A stretch of 15,504 nt of DNA from Promethearchaeota archaeon. Lineage in GTDB: Archaea; Asgardarchaeota; Lokiarchaeia; Sigynarchaeales; SOKP01. The notes under the pieces are model-generated. The model searched no databases. It worked only from the letters and a program-made list of their open reading frames with translations, and had not been told where the DNA came from. The stretch spans positions 1-15,504 of the forward strand of contig WJIN01000052.1 of assembly GCA_014730295.1 (NCBI GenBank). The letters run 5' to 3'. Below are positions 8,066 to 15,504 of this stretch, piece by piece. A program made the position numbers and the translations under genes. Numbering within the stretch: the first letter of the stretch is position 1; every line of letters begins with the position of its first letter.

Positions 8066-10225
8066 ATGAAAAAAACATATAAAATGCGAAGAGAAACGAA
8101 ATCGCTCATAATGTTGAGCTTAGTGTTCATGAGCTTCCTCACAGTCGGGGTGTCTACAATTGTAAGAGTAGTCCACGCGGAGGATGCGTTCGATATTACA
8201 AGTTATGACGCCGAAAGCCAACTTATTGGGTTTATTCCCTATGCTGATAGTGGATTAGATTCCATCGCAATTCATAAATATCCCCAGAAGCAACTAATCG
8301 TATCTTATGATGGAACGGACAATCCTTATGACTCTACTGCGCGTGTTAATTTTAAAATCGGTGAGTGGAAATATCTGGGCTGTAATCGAGATGAGGTAGA
8401 GGAGATCCAACTCGACGAAGATACGAAGGTAATGCGGTCGGAATTCTGGTTTGAGACTGACCTTATCTCATGGACCGATTTGGATTATATGGATGTATTT
8501 TCGGACGGAAAAAGTTCGATCGAAACACAAAAGGAGGTTCGCTGGTTCCAATTGAAGAAACGACATGGGTGGGGCTGGGACCCCTTCTTCCATAATAGTG
8601 GAACGCGCATTTCCGCGTGGAATGATGATCTCCTCGAGATATATAAAAAAATTGGGAGCAATCCTTCCAATGCAGAGCTTAATCGGTATGTTAAATTTTG
8701 GATATGGGAAGATAAACCTTATTACTGTTTGGAGGGATTGAGACAATTACTAAAGAACCCAATCAATTATTTGCCCCAGCATTACAACAAATATATCAGA
8801 TGGAATCAACTCAATTTTCCCGGAAATCCCATAAATCTCAGAGATTTTGCCCTGAAACGCTATAACGACTTCGCGATTAAAGGAGACATTTTTTTTGATA
8901 TTGAGTTAAGGGATAATTTCTGGAATAGACTTACGTTTCCGGACACGGTAGAGGTAAAAGACGATGACACGGGAGATCCTATTGGAAGGTATGATAGATC
9001 TGATATAATTTTTTCGCTCGATAATGGGATGGTCCTAGGACAGAATGATCCGAATTACCCGGAGAGTAGGACCAGAATCGTTGATCTACAGGAGATTTAT
9101 GAAAATAACTCCGCACAGTATCATTCCCCTCATTCTGCTATAGGGAATATGCTCGCCACCAATCCTCATAACCATGAAACTGGAATTACCACCAATGCTG
9201 TTGAAAAGATGGAGATGATAAAGGATCCGAACAAGAGGAGATCCGAGATTCCCGCTGATGTGATTGGAGATGGACAATGCGTTCAAGGTATAATTGAGCG
9301 GAGTGCCGACTGGTCATGGGAAGATCATGATATTGATCAAGGACCAAATGCGCATATTCCGGGGACTAGTATTTTGCAGCCGTTCATTTGGGAATCTGAA
9401 ACAACTCCCGATATTATAACGGTACAAGACTTATACAGCTTAAAACCCTTGGATAAGATCACCTCTCAAGACCTCTATTTTGGTCATCAACTTAAGGATA
9501 GAGCTAATGCGATTTTAAAAATTCCTATTAACTACGGTCCGCATCTTCATATCGATTACTCTGAATTAAAAATAAAAGAGATTTCCCTCACTATGGCAAA
9601 CGGCTTGTGGTGGGGCTATCATAATTCCTGGTCGGTTTCCAAATTTAAAAACATAACCCACGTGCCTTATTCTGCGAATGTACGAAATATCGGACTGTGT
9701 CACACCCTTCGGATAAAAGTGATAGCCCTTTCTACCTATGAATATGAACCGTATGGGAGTTCCGAACCCGGTGAGATCTCCCCTCAGTTTCCGCTAGACG
9801 ACTCCCAAGTTGAGTGGCCCTCAGAAGTTGATGATGGGGGTGATATTGCGTTTTCGATGTGGGAAGAACATCCTGATCTTTTTGATGCGATCTTAGGATT
9901 TTTCATTACTATCTTTGGCTCACTGTTCAATTTCATCGTCTTCTTTGTCCTTGCCCTAATAGGCATTGGCGCCTTTCTTCTCTTTTCTATTATCAAAGCA
10001 TTGCGAGGAGGAGGTAGGAAGGGGGCTATGCGAACTATGGAAGAATTACAACGGCTTTCTTTGGAATTACAAGCGAATCAACTCACAAGCAATCTCTCGC
10101 GGGCAGATATACGCCATATTCAAAGCAATTATTATTATTATCCAAAATCGTTAAAATATATCGTTGCGATGACTATCACTTCTGGCATAGTATTAACCGC
10201 GATCTGTTTTGCAATAGTCTTCTAA
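8066..10225 (+). CDS. Large Trp-rich surface protein with C-terminal membrane hairpin
   Basis: The 719-residue product has an N-terminal signal segment (about 13-35) with a plausible cleavage site after VHA, residue 38. A long external region to about residue 600 is rich in Trp, Tyr and Asp (for example RHGWGWDPFF, NGLWWGYHNSW). At about 606-645 there is a long, strongly hydrophobic stretch, enough for one or two membrane helices. A charged helical cytosolic segment (RTMEELQRLSLELQANQL) follows, and a last membrane helix ends the protein (about 695-719). It has few N-x-S/T sites, unlike its neighbour. A weak ribosome site, GTGAA, lies five bases before ATG. I recognise no family. It is the last gene of the three-gene unit and probably forms a complex with the other two. 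Confidence 0.75.
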   Translation: MKKTYKMRRETKSLIMLSLVFMSFLTVGVSTIVRVVHAEDAFDITSYDAESQLIGFIPYADSGLDSIAIHKYPQKQLIVSYDGTDNPYDSTARVNFKIGEWKYLGCNRDEVEEIQLDEDTKVMRSEFWFETDLISWTDLDYMDVFSDGKSSIETQKEVRWFQLKKRHGWGWDPFFHNSGTRISAWNDDLLEIYKKIGSNPSNAELNRYVKFWIWEDKPYYCLEGLRQLLKNPINYLPQHYNKYIRWNQLNFPGNPINLRDFALKRYNDFAIKGDIFFDIELRDNFWNRLTFPDTVEVKDDDTGDPIGRYDRSDIIFSLDNGMVLGQNDPNYPESRTRIVDLQEIYENNSAQYHSPHSAIGNMLATNPHNHETGITTNAVEKMEMIKDPNKRRSEIPADVIGDGQCVQGIIERSADWSWEDHDIDQGPNAHIPGTSILQPFIWESETTPDIITVQDLYSLKPLDKITSQDLYFGHQLKDRANAILKIPINYGPHLHIDYSELKIKEISLTMANGLWWGYHNSWSVSKFKNITHVPYSANVRNIGLCHTLRIKVIALSTYEYEPYGSSEPGEISPQFPLDDSQVEWPSEVDDGGDIAFSMWEEHPDLFDAILGFFITIFGSLFNFIVFFVLALIGIGAFLLFSIIKALRGGGRKGAMRTMEELQRLSLELQANQLTSNLSRADIRHIQSNYYYYPKSLKYIVAMTITSGIVLTAICFAIVF

Positions 10226-10275
10226 ATCAAGAAAGGTGGAAATACATAAATGAAGTTTCAAAAATCTAATAAAGA

Positions 10276-10319
10276 GGAACTTAGAGGGGCACCTCTCTAT
10301 CGTTCCAGGTTTTTTTTTT
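10276..10319 (+). terminator. Hairpin plus T-tract between the two membrane-protein units
   Basis: An outer stem GGAAC (10276-10280) pairs with GTTCC (10302-10306). An inner stem AGAGG (10283-10287) pairs with CCTCT (10292-10296) around the loop GGCA. Nine or more T follow (10311-10319). It closes the 6272-10225 unit about 50 bases after its last stop. The same T-run leads directly into the TATA-like box of the next unit. Confidence 0.6.
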
Positions 10320-10324
10320 ATATA
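10317..10324 (+). promoter_or_regulatory. TATA-like box of the five-gene unit
   Basis: TTTATATA ends 23 bases before the ATG at 10348. With the usual archaeal spacing of about 25 bases from box to start site, transcription would begin at or next to the start codon, so the mRNA is probably leaderless. This contrasts with the three TTTAAATA promoters, which leave leaders of 20 bases or more. Confidence 0.5.
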
Positions 10325-10347
10325 CTCACAATAACAAATTAAATTAA

Positions 10348-10989
10348 ATGAATATGAATACTAAAAGTCAAATCACCCTCAAGTTTGGAAAATTGGATTT
10401 TATTCTGTCTATTTTGGCAGTTATATTTCTCATCTCCTCATTAATTTCATGGTTTAGTTCAACATTAAGTTGGAATCAATTTATTTTTCATTTGATCTTC
10501 ACTTTAGGTTTATTATTGGGCTATTTTGGGGAAATCGCAGTTCAATTCGTCAGCTTTTTGATGTTTGGTTGTTATCTCCTCATATATTCTGTACATTATA
10601 GGATTTATATTTTAGAAGACCCCTTTACTTTGGCTTTCTTTGCGTTTAGTGGGATCTATGATCATTATTTATTGTTGTTCATCTTACCCCTTATTCTGGC
10701 AACTTATTTGGGAGCATTTGTGTATCATGACTATCGTATGCTCTTTTATACGTTTACCGCATCTCTGGTATATTGTGCTATAAGTTCAATCTTCGGTGTG
10801 TTTGAGTTTTCAAATCAATTCTCAGAAGGTTCTCTGGAGCTTATCGATTATCTTGGGATAGGAATCCAATACTATATCGCTCAGATCGTCCTTTTTATCA
10901 CAGTATATGGGCTTATTTCCGGTGGCACATATCTGCTACGTGATAAATTATCACTTTTTTACGATGGGGGAGGTGGGAAGGGTGAGTAA
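10348..10989 (+). CDS. Small polytopic membrane protein, first gene of the five-gene unit
   Basis: The 213-residue product has about six membrane helices, roughly at 17-36, 44-60, 62-82, 105-125, 131-152 and 168-196. It ends in a short tail, DGGGGKGE. I recognise no family. A second ATG two codons in is possible, but the first fits a leaderless transcript from the box at 10317. The glycine-rich tail is encoded by the bases that form the ribosome-binding site of the next gene (GGAGGTG, 10969-10975), and the next start overlaps this stop. The two proteins are therefore probably translationally coupled and likely partners in the membrane. Confidence 0.75.
   Translation: MNMNTKSQITLKFGKLDFILSILAVIFLISSLISWFSSTLSWNQFIFHLIFTLGLLLGYFGEIAVQFVSFLMFGCYLLIYSVHYRIYILEDPFTLAFFAFSGIYDHYLLLFILPLILATYLGAFVYHDYRMLFYTFTASLVYCAISSIFGVFEFSNQFSEGSLELIDYLGIGIQYYIAQIVLFITVYGLISGGTYLLRDKLSLFYDGGGGKGE
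10969..10975 (+). promoter_or_regulatory. Strong Shine-Dalgarno site that sets a GTG start at 10982
   Basis: GGAGGTG lies six bases before GTG at 10982, inside the end of the preceding gene. The upstream in-frame ATGs at 10907 and 10964 have no ribosome site and would lengthen the overlap with the preceding gene, so the GTG is the better start. Confidence 0.7.
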
Positions 10990-13462
10990 TGAAGTTCTCA
11001 TAATTTTCATTTTGGAATTCATCATAGGATATTTAATCCTCACATTAAAAAAAAAGCGGCAGGAGCTACCGTTTCAGAAGGAATTTCGGAAAATTAATCA
11101 GATGTTGGGAAACAATCTTAACGAATTAGACACTCTAAGAAAAGGAGATAATCCCGAGAAGTATTTTAAGAAAGCAGAACAGATTCTAAAGGATGCTCCT
11201 GAAGAAGTGCTCAATCTGACTAGTCCAAAGAGGTGTGAGCAAATAATAAAGGAACATACCTTTTCAATATCCATTTTATCAGCTTTTAAGAGAGATCCGG
11301 TTTTTTTTGTTCTATATAGTTCCTTCTCAATAATGTTCATTCTTCCAATTGCCGAATTGTTTTTATTATTTCAGATCTCTTATATCATTAATCCGCTCAT
11401 AGTGTTTATCTGCCTAATAATATCCTTGGGCTTTATTCTTAGTATTCAACGCTCAATATTGGATACGCGATTAAAAGAACGTTCTTATGAGATATATCGA
11501 ATAAATAATAAGCGTAATGTCAATAGAACACGGAATAAGGTATGGGAGATGGCACATAATTTTCTTGGAATTGTTGATGTACGGGAACAGTTTAATAAAT
11601 ATTATGAACCGGAAATTCCCAAAAGAGTAATCTTGATGATCAAGCTTACACGGTTAGCAATACTGTTTTCATTTTGTATACTAATATATCTCATCATTAA
11701 TTCACTCCTCAATTCACATCCTATTCTATTTATTTTCCAAACCTCGTTGTACTTCCTTTCGCTGATGGGATATTATATCTCCATCAAAACCATAAGAAAT
11801 CAAAGATTTGAAAATTTCACATTTTTCTTCATCTGCTTAGGGTTAATTGCACTATTGGATAATATGAGGACGTTTAATCTCTTTTATTTGGTATTCTCCA
11901 TATTGTTGTTCTTAACGGGAATAATTGCGGGAGTTACTTTTCAATTAAATCGGCAATATCGTGTTACAAATGGCAAAAATTCAATCATCGTGTTTTTCCA
12001 CAAGAATTGGACAAATATTGTAGGACTTAGTTTCCTATTCATTGATCTCCGCATTACTCTTCTATTTTGCTTGAATTTAGGGAAATTTCAGATCTTTAAC
12101 CTAACCCATTGGATTTCTTTAATTTTTTTAATTGCATCAATTAAGTCTTTTAGGAGATTTCTCTCCGCTTATAGGAATATATTCAAATATGAATCTTCCT
12201 ATCTTAAACGCGAGGTCCTCTCTCTTGTGCTCTATTCGACCCTCTCGATATTATCATGTAATTTTCTCGCAAGTATGATCGGCCCAAGTTCCCTACTATT
12301 GCTCGCCTCGCATAACATTATTCAATTAATCATACCCATACTTGAGTCCTTAAGTTCGGTCTTACAATCTAACAAAGAGCAGATGGTTGGAGAAAAACCT
12401 ATAGTTAAAGCCATAGCTGTAGATAAACCAAAAAGTGAAGAAAGAGAACAATCGAATACTCATAAAACTATTGTTAAAGAGGCACATCCGATTTTAACCC
12501 TAAAGGAACAAATCCACGGAATTATAGAAAAAACAGAAGAAATATTCCATTCTCAAGGAATTCCCCTCTTCTCGACGGATAAACTAGGGATAAACGATGC
12601 TCCCTCTTTATTCAAATATGTTGGCTGTTCTGTGGTACTTAACGAGCAGAATCACAAAATTATAAACATCATCCTAATTGCTTTTCCTCAAAAGAAGGAA
12701 TCCCAACCCTCACTACACGAATTTCAGAATCAACTCATTCCGAGTTTTATCCAGAATTTTCATCAGATTTTTCTCAATTGGGAGGAAAACTCGAAATTGA
12801 AAGAGCTTATTAAATATCGCATCATCTCCGAAAAGTATCACAATAATATAAATGATAACTCCTTAAGGGAAGAGATTGATAGAGATTGGGGAAATATCTC
12901 TTTAATATTCGATAGTCTATATATTACTCAAAATTTTCAGCTATATAACGCCTCACAGACACAATATCCTTATTTTTACCTTCCTAATCTCCACGTCATT
13001 AACACTACTCTACTTTCTAAGCTCTTAAGCTATCTAAATTACAAATATATCATGTTGGAAAATGTAAAACGATATAGACCGACATGGGACACGATTGTCG
13101 TCTGGGTTTTTTGGTTGGTTTTTTCCATAAGGATTATATTACTTATTTACCTACAATTCATTTCTTATTTCTCAATATCTACATTTTCGATGAATCTCTT
13201 TATTCTTCTTTATGTATTGGTTATAATACTTAATCTTTGTTCAATTGTAGGTATTTTTATAGGGATTTATTATAGGAAAAAAAGGGATTATGTCCCTTTT
13301 CATCTTAAGAACCCACATATTCATAGAAAAAAGTTTGAGGAAATAATTCAAACATTAGCTCCAAATTATAAAACCCAATTAATTGCGGAATTACCCTTTT
13401 TACAAAAATATCTTGGAAATCAAAAAAACCTTTTTTTCTTTAAAAAGAACCAACAAATGTGA
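10982..13462 (+). CDS. Large polytopic membrane protein with soluble cytosolic domain
   Basis: Counted from the GTG start the product has 826 residues. About thirteen membrane helices are visible. One lies at 4-22 and a pair at 107-157. A main block of about eight runs from 222 to 456, and a final pair lies at about 704-724 and 737-763. Soluble parts are a helical loop (about 25-100), a basic loop (158-215), a large domain (about 465-695) after a charged linker, and a basic tail (764-826). In the large domain, a hydrophobic strand (IINIILIAFP) is followed by a long amphipathic helix (LIPSFIQNFHQIFLNWEEN). This order recalls longin/roadblock-like folds, but only as a guess. I see no Walker motif or transporter signature. 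Its start overlaps the preceding gene by eight bases. The unit context suggests the core of a membrane complex. Confidence 0.75.
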   Translation: MSNEVLIIFILEFIIGYLILTLKKKRQELPFQKEFRKINQMLGNNLNELDTLRKGDNPEKYFKKAEQILKDAPEEVLNLTSPKRCEQIIKEHTFSISILSAFKRDPVFFVLYSSFSIMFILPIAELFLLFQISYIINPLIVFICLIISLGFILSIQRSILDTRLKERSYEIYRINNKRNVNRTRNKVWEMAHNFLGIVDVREQFNKYYEPEIPKRVILMIKLTRLAILFSFCILIYLIINSLLNSHPILFIFQTSLYFLSLMGYYISIKTIRNQRFENFTFFFICLGLIALLDNMRTFNLFYLVFSILLFLTGIIAGVTFQLNRQYRVTNGKNSIIVFFHKNWTNIVGLSFLFIDLRITLLFCLNLGKFQIFNLTHWISLIFLIASIKSFRRFLSAYRNIFKYESSYLKREVLSLVLYSTLSILSCNFLASMIGPSSLLLLASHNIIQLIIPILESLSSVLQSNKEQMVGEKPIVKAIAVDKPKSEEREQSNTHKTIVKEAHPILTLKEQIHGIIEKTEEIFHSQGIPLFSTDKLGINDAPSLFKYVGCSVVLNEQNHKIINIILIAFPQKKESQPSLHEFQNQLIPSFIQNFHQIFLNWEENSKLKELIKYRIISEKYHNNINDNSLREEIDRDWGNISLIFDSLYITQNFQLYNASQTQYPYFYLPNLHVINTTLLSKLLSYLNYKYIMLENVKRYRPTWDTIVVWVFWLVFSIRIILLIYLQFISYFSISTFSMNLFILLYVLVIILNLCSIVGIFIGIYYRKKRDYVPFHLKNPHIHRKKFEEIIQTLAPNYKTQLIAELPFLQKYLGNQKNLFFFKKNQQM

Positions 13463-13469
13463 TGATCAA

Positions 13470-13976
13470 ATGAAAATGTATATCTTTCAGAAAAACGGTT
13501 TGAGAGATTTTGAACGTATCTCCGTTGAAGTGGTAAAAATAAGAGAAAAATCCATCATAATTCAAAGAGATAAACGGGAAGTTGAATTGGCATGGGAAAG
13601 TGAATATACCTATCCGGAGCTGTGCTACGGAGATGTGATCTTGTTATATGTGCTTAACGATGATTTTCAGAAAGCATATGTGCTGCCCTTAGTAGGGGAT
13701 TTCTCTTCGATCAATATCGGTGACGCTGAGATCTTTCGATCCGAATTGGACAAAATTCGTGAAAAATATCGGAAGGACATTGAAATCAGGACGCTTATCC
13801 TCAAGCAAATCATCAGTTTTCTTTCCCAACATACTCTTGATAACTTAGATTTGATTAAGGAATTAACTAATAAGCCCGAAGATATAAAACAAAACTTCCA
13901 AGTGATAAGAGATCTTTTAGACCCGCGCTCACGAGCGATGGATGCATTAAACGACAATAGTATGGAGGAGACTTAA
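13470..13976 (+). CDS. Small cytosolic protein, first of two adjacent paralogs
   Basis: The 168-residue product starts MKMYIFQKN. The ATG at 13470 is chosen because a weak ribosome site, GTGAT, lies six bases before it, it follows the previous stop by seven bases, and the resulting N-terminus matches that of the next gene. Residues 1-75 look like a small beta domain (RISVEVVK, KSIIIQRDK, VILLYVLND). Residues about 90-165 are charged and helical, possibly a coiled coil (FRSELDKIREKYRKDIEIR). There is no signal or membrane segment. The family is unknown. The match to the next protein (MK-x2-IFQ near the start, then RI-x-V-x-VVK) points to tandem duplication and divergence. A larger in-frame start at 13383 would overlap the preceding gene by 80 bases and is rejected. 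Confidence 0.75.
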   Translation: MKMYIFQKNGLRDFERISVEVVKIREKSIIIQRDKREVELAWESEYTYPELCYGDVILLYVLNDDFQKAYVLPLVGDFSSINIGDAEIFRSELDKIREKYRKDIEIRTLILKQIISFLSQHTLDNLDLIKELTNKPEDIKQNFQVIRDLLDPRSRAMDALNDNSMEET

Positions 13977-14477
13977 ATGAAGCTACATATATTCCAGAGA
14001 TATGACGGAACACATTTTCGAAGAATTTATGTGAATGTAGTGAAATTTGGAATCGATTATCTCTTAATTATGCGCAATAAGTCCTTAAATAGAATTGTGT
14101 TGGAAAAGGATCACCGAACGGGAATTCACAATTTATTTGCGCTTCTTACAGATGATCTTATCCATGGATTCGTGGAAAAGGACGACTTTTCTGTTATTTC
14201 CCCGATGCCCTATATTATATCCCATCCTCTATTATCCGAGCAGCTTTCAAAGGAATATCAAGAGCGCTTATTAGATGTTGAAATGGTATATAAGAAGAAA
14301 ATGAGGGCGATTGACAACACGATTTCGGCTTTGACCGAGAATTTTCATGAAAGCTATATGGAGATATTTCTTGTCCTGGGAGAAATTTTATTAAGAGGAG
14401 TAGACCATCCGGGTTTTTTATGTAATCTACGAGAGAAAATCCCTAAGATCATAACACAAGGAGGGAGAGAGGGATAA
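13977..14477 (+). CDS. Small cytosolic protein, second of two adjacent paralogs
   Basis: The 166-residue product starts directly after the previous stop, with GGAGGAG (13964-13970) six bases before ATG. The N-terminal half matches the preceding protein: MKLHIFQRYDG, then RIYVNVVK, then LLIMRNK. The C-terminal half (about 90-160) is helical and charged (EYQERLLDVEMVYKKKMRAID), then FHESYMEIFLVLGEILL. There is no membrane or secretion signal. The shared N-terminal domain and different helical tails suggest a pair that may form a heterodimer with one surface in common, possibly docking on the soluble domain of the 826-residue protein. Both ideas are inference; I recognise no family. Confidence 0.75.
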   Translation: MKLHIFQRYDGTHFRRIYVNVVKFGIDYLLIMRNKSLNRIVLEKDHRTGIHNLFALLTDDLIHGFVEKDDFSVISPMPYIISHPLLSEQLSKEYQERLLDVEMVYKKKMRAIDNTISALTENFHESYMEIFLVLGEILLRGVDHPGFLCNLREKIPKIITQGGREG

Positions 14478-15504
14478 TGAAGGCATTTCAACCAAATTTG
14501 GAGGAAGATCTATCTATTTCGATGTTGTGCGATGAGTGCGATTTCGCATCTCAATTATTTTTGATTACATGCCCATCGTGCGGAAGCTATCTAAAACCCG
14601 CTATTTTGGATATATTTTTGCATTTTAAATCACTCTACCTCAATCTGCTGGAAACTGAATTACTCGAGGATCAGCTTAGCGCGGACTTTTTTTCTGACTT
14701 AACTGAATGGATAGATCGAGAGGATTTTAAGAGAATGACAGAATTTATTACCACATATTATTCCCACTATTATTCAGAATATTTATATCAGCTTTTTATG
14801 TATTATGCGGAAAGATTTAAAGGATTACTGAGGAAAGACTATCTGTACCGCTTTCATAGGACAATTCGCGAGGAATTAGATTTTACATTAAAAAATCTTC
14901 ATGTGTATGGGAAAAAACGAAAGCAAGACAGTTCGTTTTTAGATACTTCAGGGTTTTATAATAATGAGATGGTATATATCTTACTCAGCAGGGTCTTAAA
15001 AAAATACTCGGAAATAATTCTTAGCACCCCAAAGATCTCCGAGGAAGAGAAAGTTGCGACTTATATCGTATTAAGCATGATTAATGATTTAATTAAAAAA
15101 CTAAGAAATAAATTGATAACAATAAGCTCAAATACAGGAGAGGAACTCACGGAATTTAAGGAATGGGTTATAGATTTTTCATTTCATAGAGAGCAGTATT
15201 CCGAGGTCCCCCCTGTATTTGTAAAATATCTGGAATCAAAAGAGATTTACAGTATTTTGTATAGATTTCAGTTAGAATTATATTATTTACCATCACATAA
15301 TAAACATCTCATTGTAAAAAGCTCATACGAGCCAGATTTGAAAGAGATCGAGCAATTGAATATTGAAAAAGGCGGGCTCTCGTGGTATCTGCTCAAGAAA
15401 GAATTAGGCCTATCCAGCATAGAAGCCCAACTCATAATCCAAGTGCTTTTACGCCGTAAGCTGGGCATTACCACGTTCTCGTATCTCCAAGGAGAGAAAT
15501 TTTA
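14477..15504 (+). CDS. Zinc-ribbon helical protein, C-terminus at the window edge
   Basis: The ATG overlaps the last base of the previous stop (TAATG), with GGAGGG (14460-14465) upstream. The frame then stays open for 342 codons to the edge, ending TTT TA, so a stop could fall on the very next base. The N-terminus has a zinc ribbon with C18, C21, C32 and C35 (CDEC, then CPSCG). The middle (about 40-290) is almost wholly helical, with Tyr-rich stretches (TTYYSHYYSEYLYQLFMYY). The last 45 residues (GLSWYLLKKELGLSSIEAQL) look like a winged-helix unit. The combination suggests a nucleic-acid- or protein-binding adaptor rather than an enzyme. I recognise no family. It is the fifth gene of the unit, so it probably works with the membrane proteins upstream. 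Confidence 0.75.
   Translation, partial: MKAFQPNLEEDLSISMLCDECDFASQLFLITCPSCGSYLKPAILDIFLHFKSLYLNLLETELLEDQLSADFFSDLTEWIDREDFKRMTEFITTYYSHYYSEYLYQLFMYYAERFKGLLRKDYLYRFHRTIREELDFTLKNLHVYGKKRKQDSSFLDTSGFYNNEMVYILLSRVLKKYSEIILSTPKISEEEKVATYIVLSMINDLIKKLRNKLITISSNTGEELTEFKEWVIDFSFHREQYSEVPPVFVKYLESKEIYSILYRFQLELYYLPSHNKHLIVKSSYEPDLKEIEQLNIEKGGLSWYLLKKELGLSSIEAQLIIQVLLRRKLGITTFSYLQGEKF

Noticed and set aside
8468..8746. Minus-strand frames of 92 and 61 codons inside the 719-residue protein gene
   Set aside because: These are shadow frames of a long, continuous coding frame with a signal peptide and membrane helices.
10907..10981. Upstream ATG starts (10907 and 10964) for the 826-residue protein
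   Set aside because: They lack a ribosome site and deepen the overlap with the preceding gene. GTG at 10982 has GGAGGTG at ideal spacing.
13383..13469. Upstream start for the first small paralog
   Set aside because: It would overlap the previous gene by 80 bases, and the added residues have no counterpart in the second paralog.
15283..15474. Minus-strand 63-codon frame near the right edge
   Set aside because: It lies opposite the zinc-ribbon gene, whose frame is open for 342 codons and has a ribosome site.

Overview
The window is archaeal DNA. The first gene encodes a TFB/TFIIB-type transcription factor with a zinc ribbon and two cyclin-like repeats. Three genes have the same archaeal TATA-like box, TTTAAATA, 45 to 80 bases upstream of their start codons. 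Transcription units end in plain T-tracts, and the ribosome-binding sites match pieces of GGAGGTGATC. The AT-rich genome and the abundance of signal-peptide or C-terminally anchored surface proteins, including one with a prenyltransferase-like alpha/alpha toroid, fit an Asgard archaeon (Lokiarchaeia-like). That placement is an inference; no ribosomal or other phylogenetic marker gene is present.

Layout. Bases 1-490 are mostly non-coding, with a possible gene start running leftward off the window edge (1-69). A divergent TFB with a charged C-terminal extension occupies 491-1795. A small single-pass surface protein lies on the minus strand (2004-2594), convergent with TFB and ending in a 13-T terminator. 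A 1067-residue surface protein follows (2865-6068), with a signal peptide, alpha-toroid repeats, beta-rich domains and a C-terminal anchor; it has its own promoter and a T-tract terminator. Next is a tight three-gene unit (6272-10225) of a polytopic membrane protein and two large anchored surface proteins. After a hairpin, T-tract and TATA element there is a second tight unit (10348 to the window end). It contains a small polytopic protein, an 826-residue polytopic protein with a large soluble insert, two adjacent paralogous small cytosolic proteins, and a zinc-ribbon protein that runs off the right edge.

How the genes may work together. In the last unit, consecutive genes overlap or abut and carry good Shine-Dalgarno sequences, so the five products are probably made together. 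The picture is a membrane assembly (213 and 826 residues) with cytosolic partners (168 and 166 residues) and a zinc-ribbon helical protein. I recognise no known secretion, transport, defence or cell-division system in it. The preceding unit would supply the cell-surface face of a second, perhaps related, membrane complex. Functions beyond TFB are not assigned.

There are no tRNAs, rRNAs, CRISPR arrays, insertion sequences, integrases or phage structural genes that I can see.
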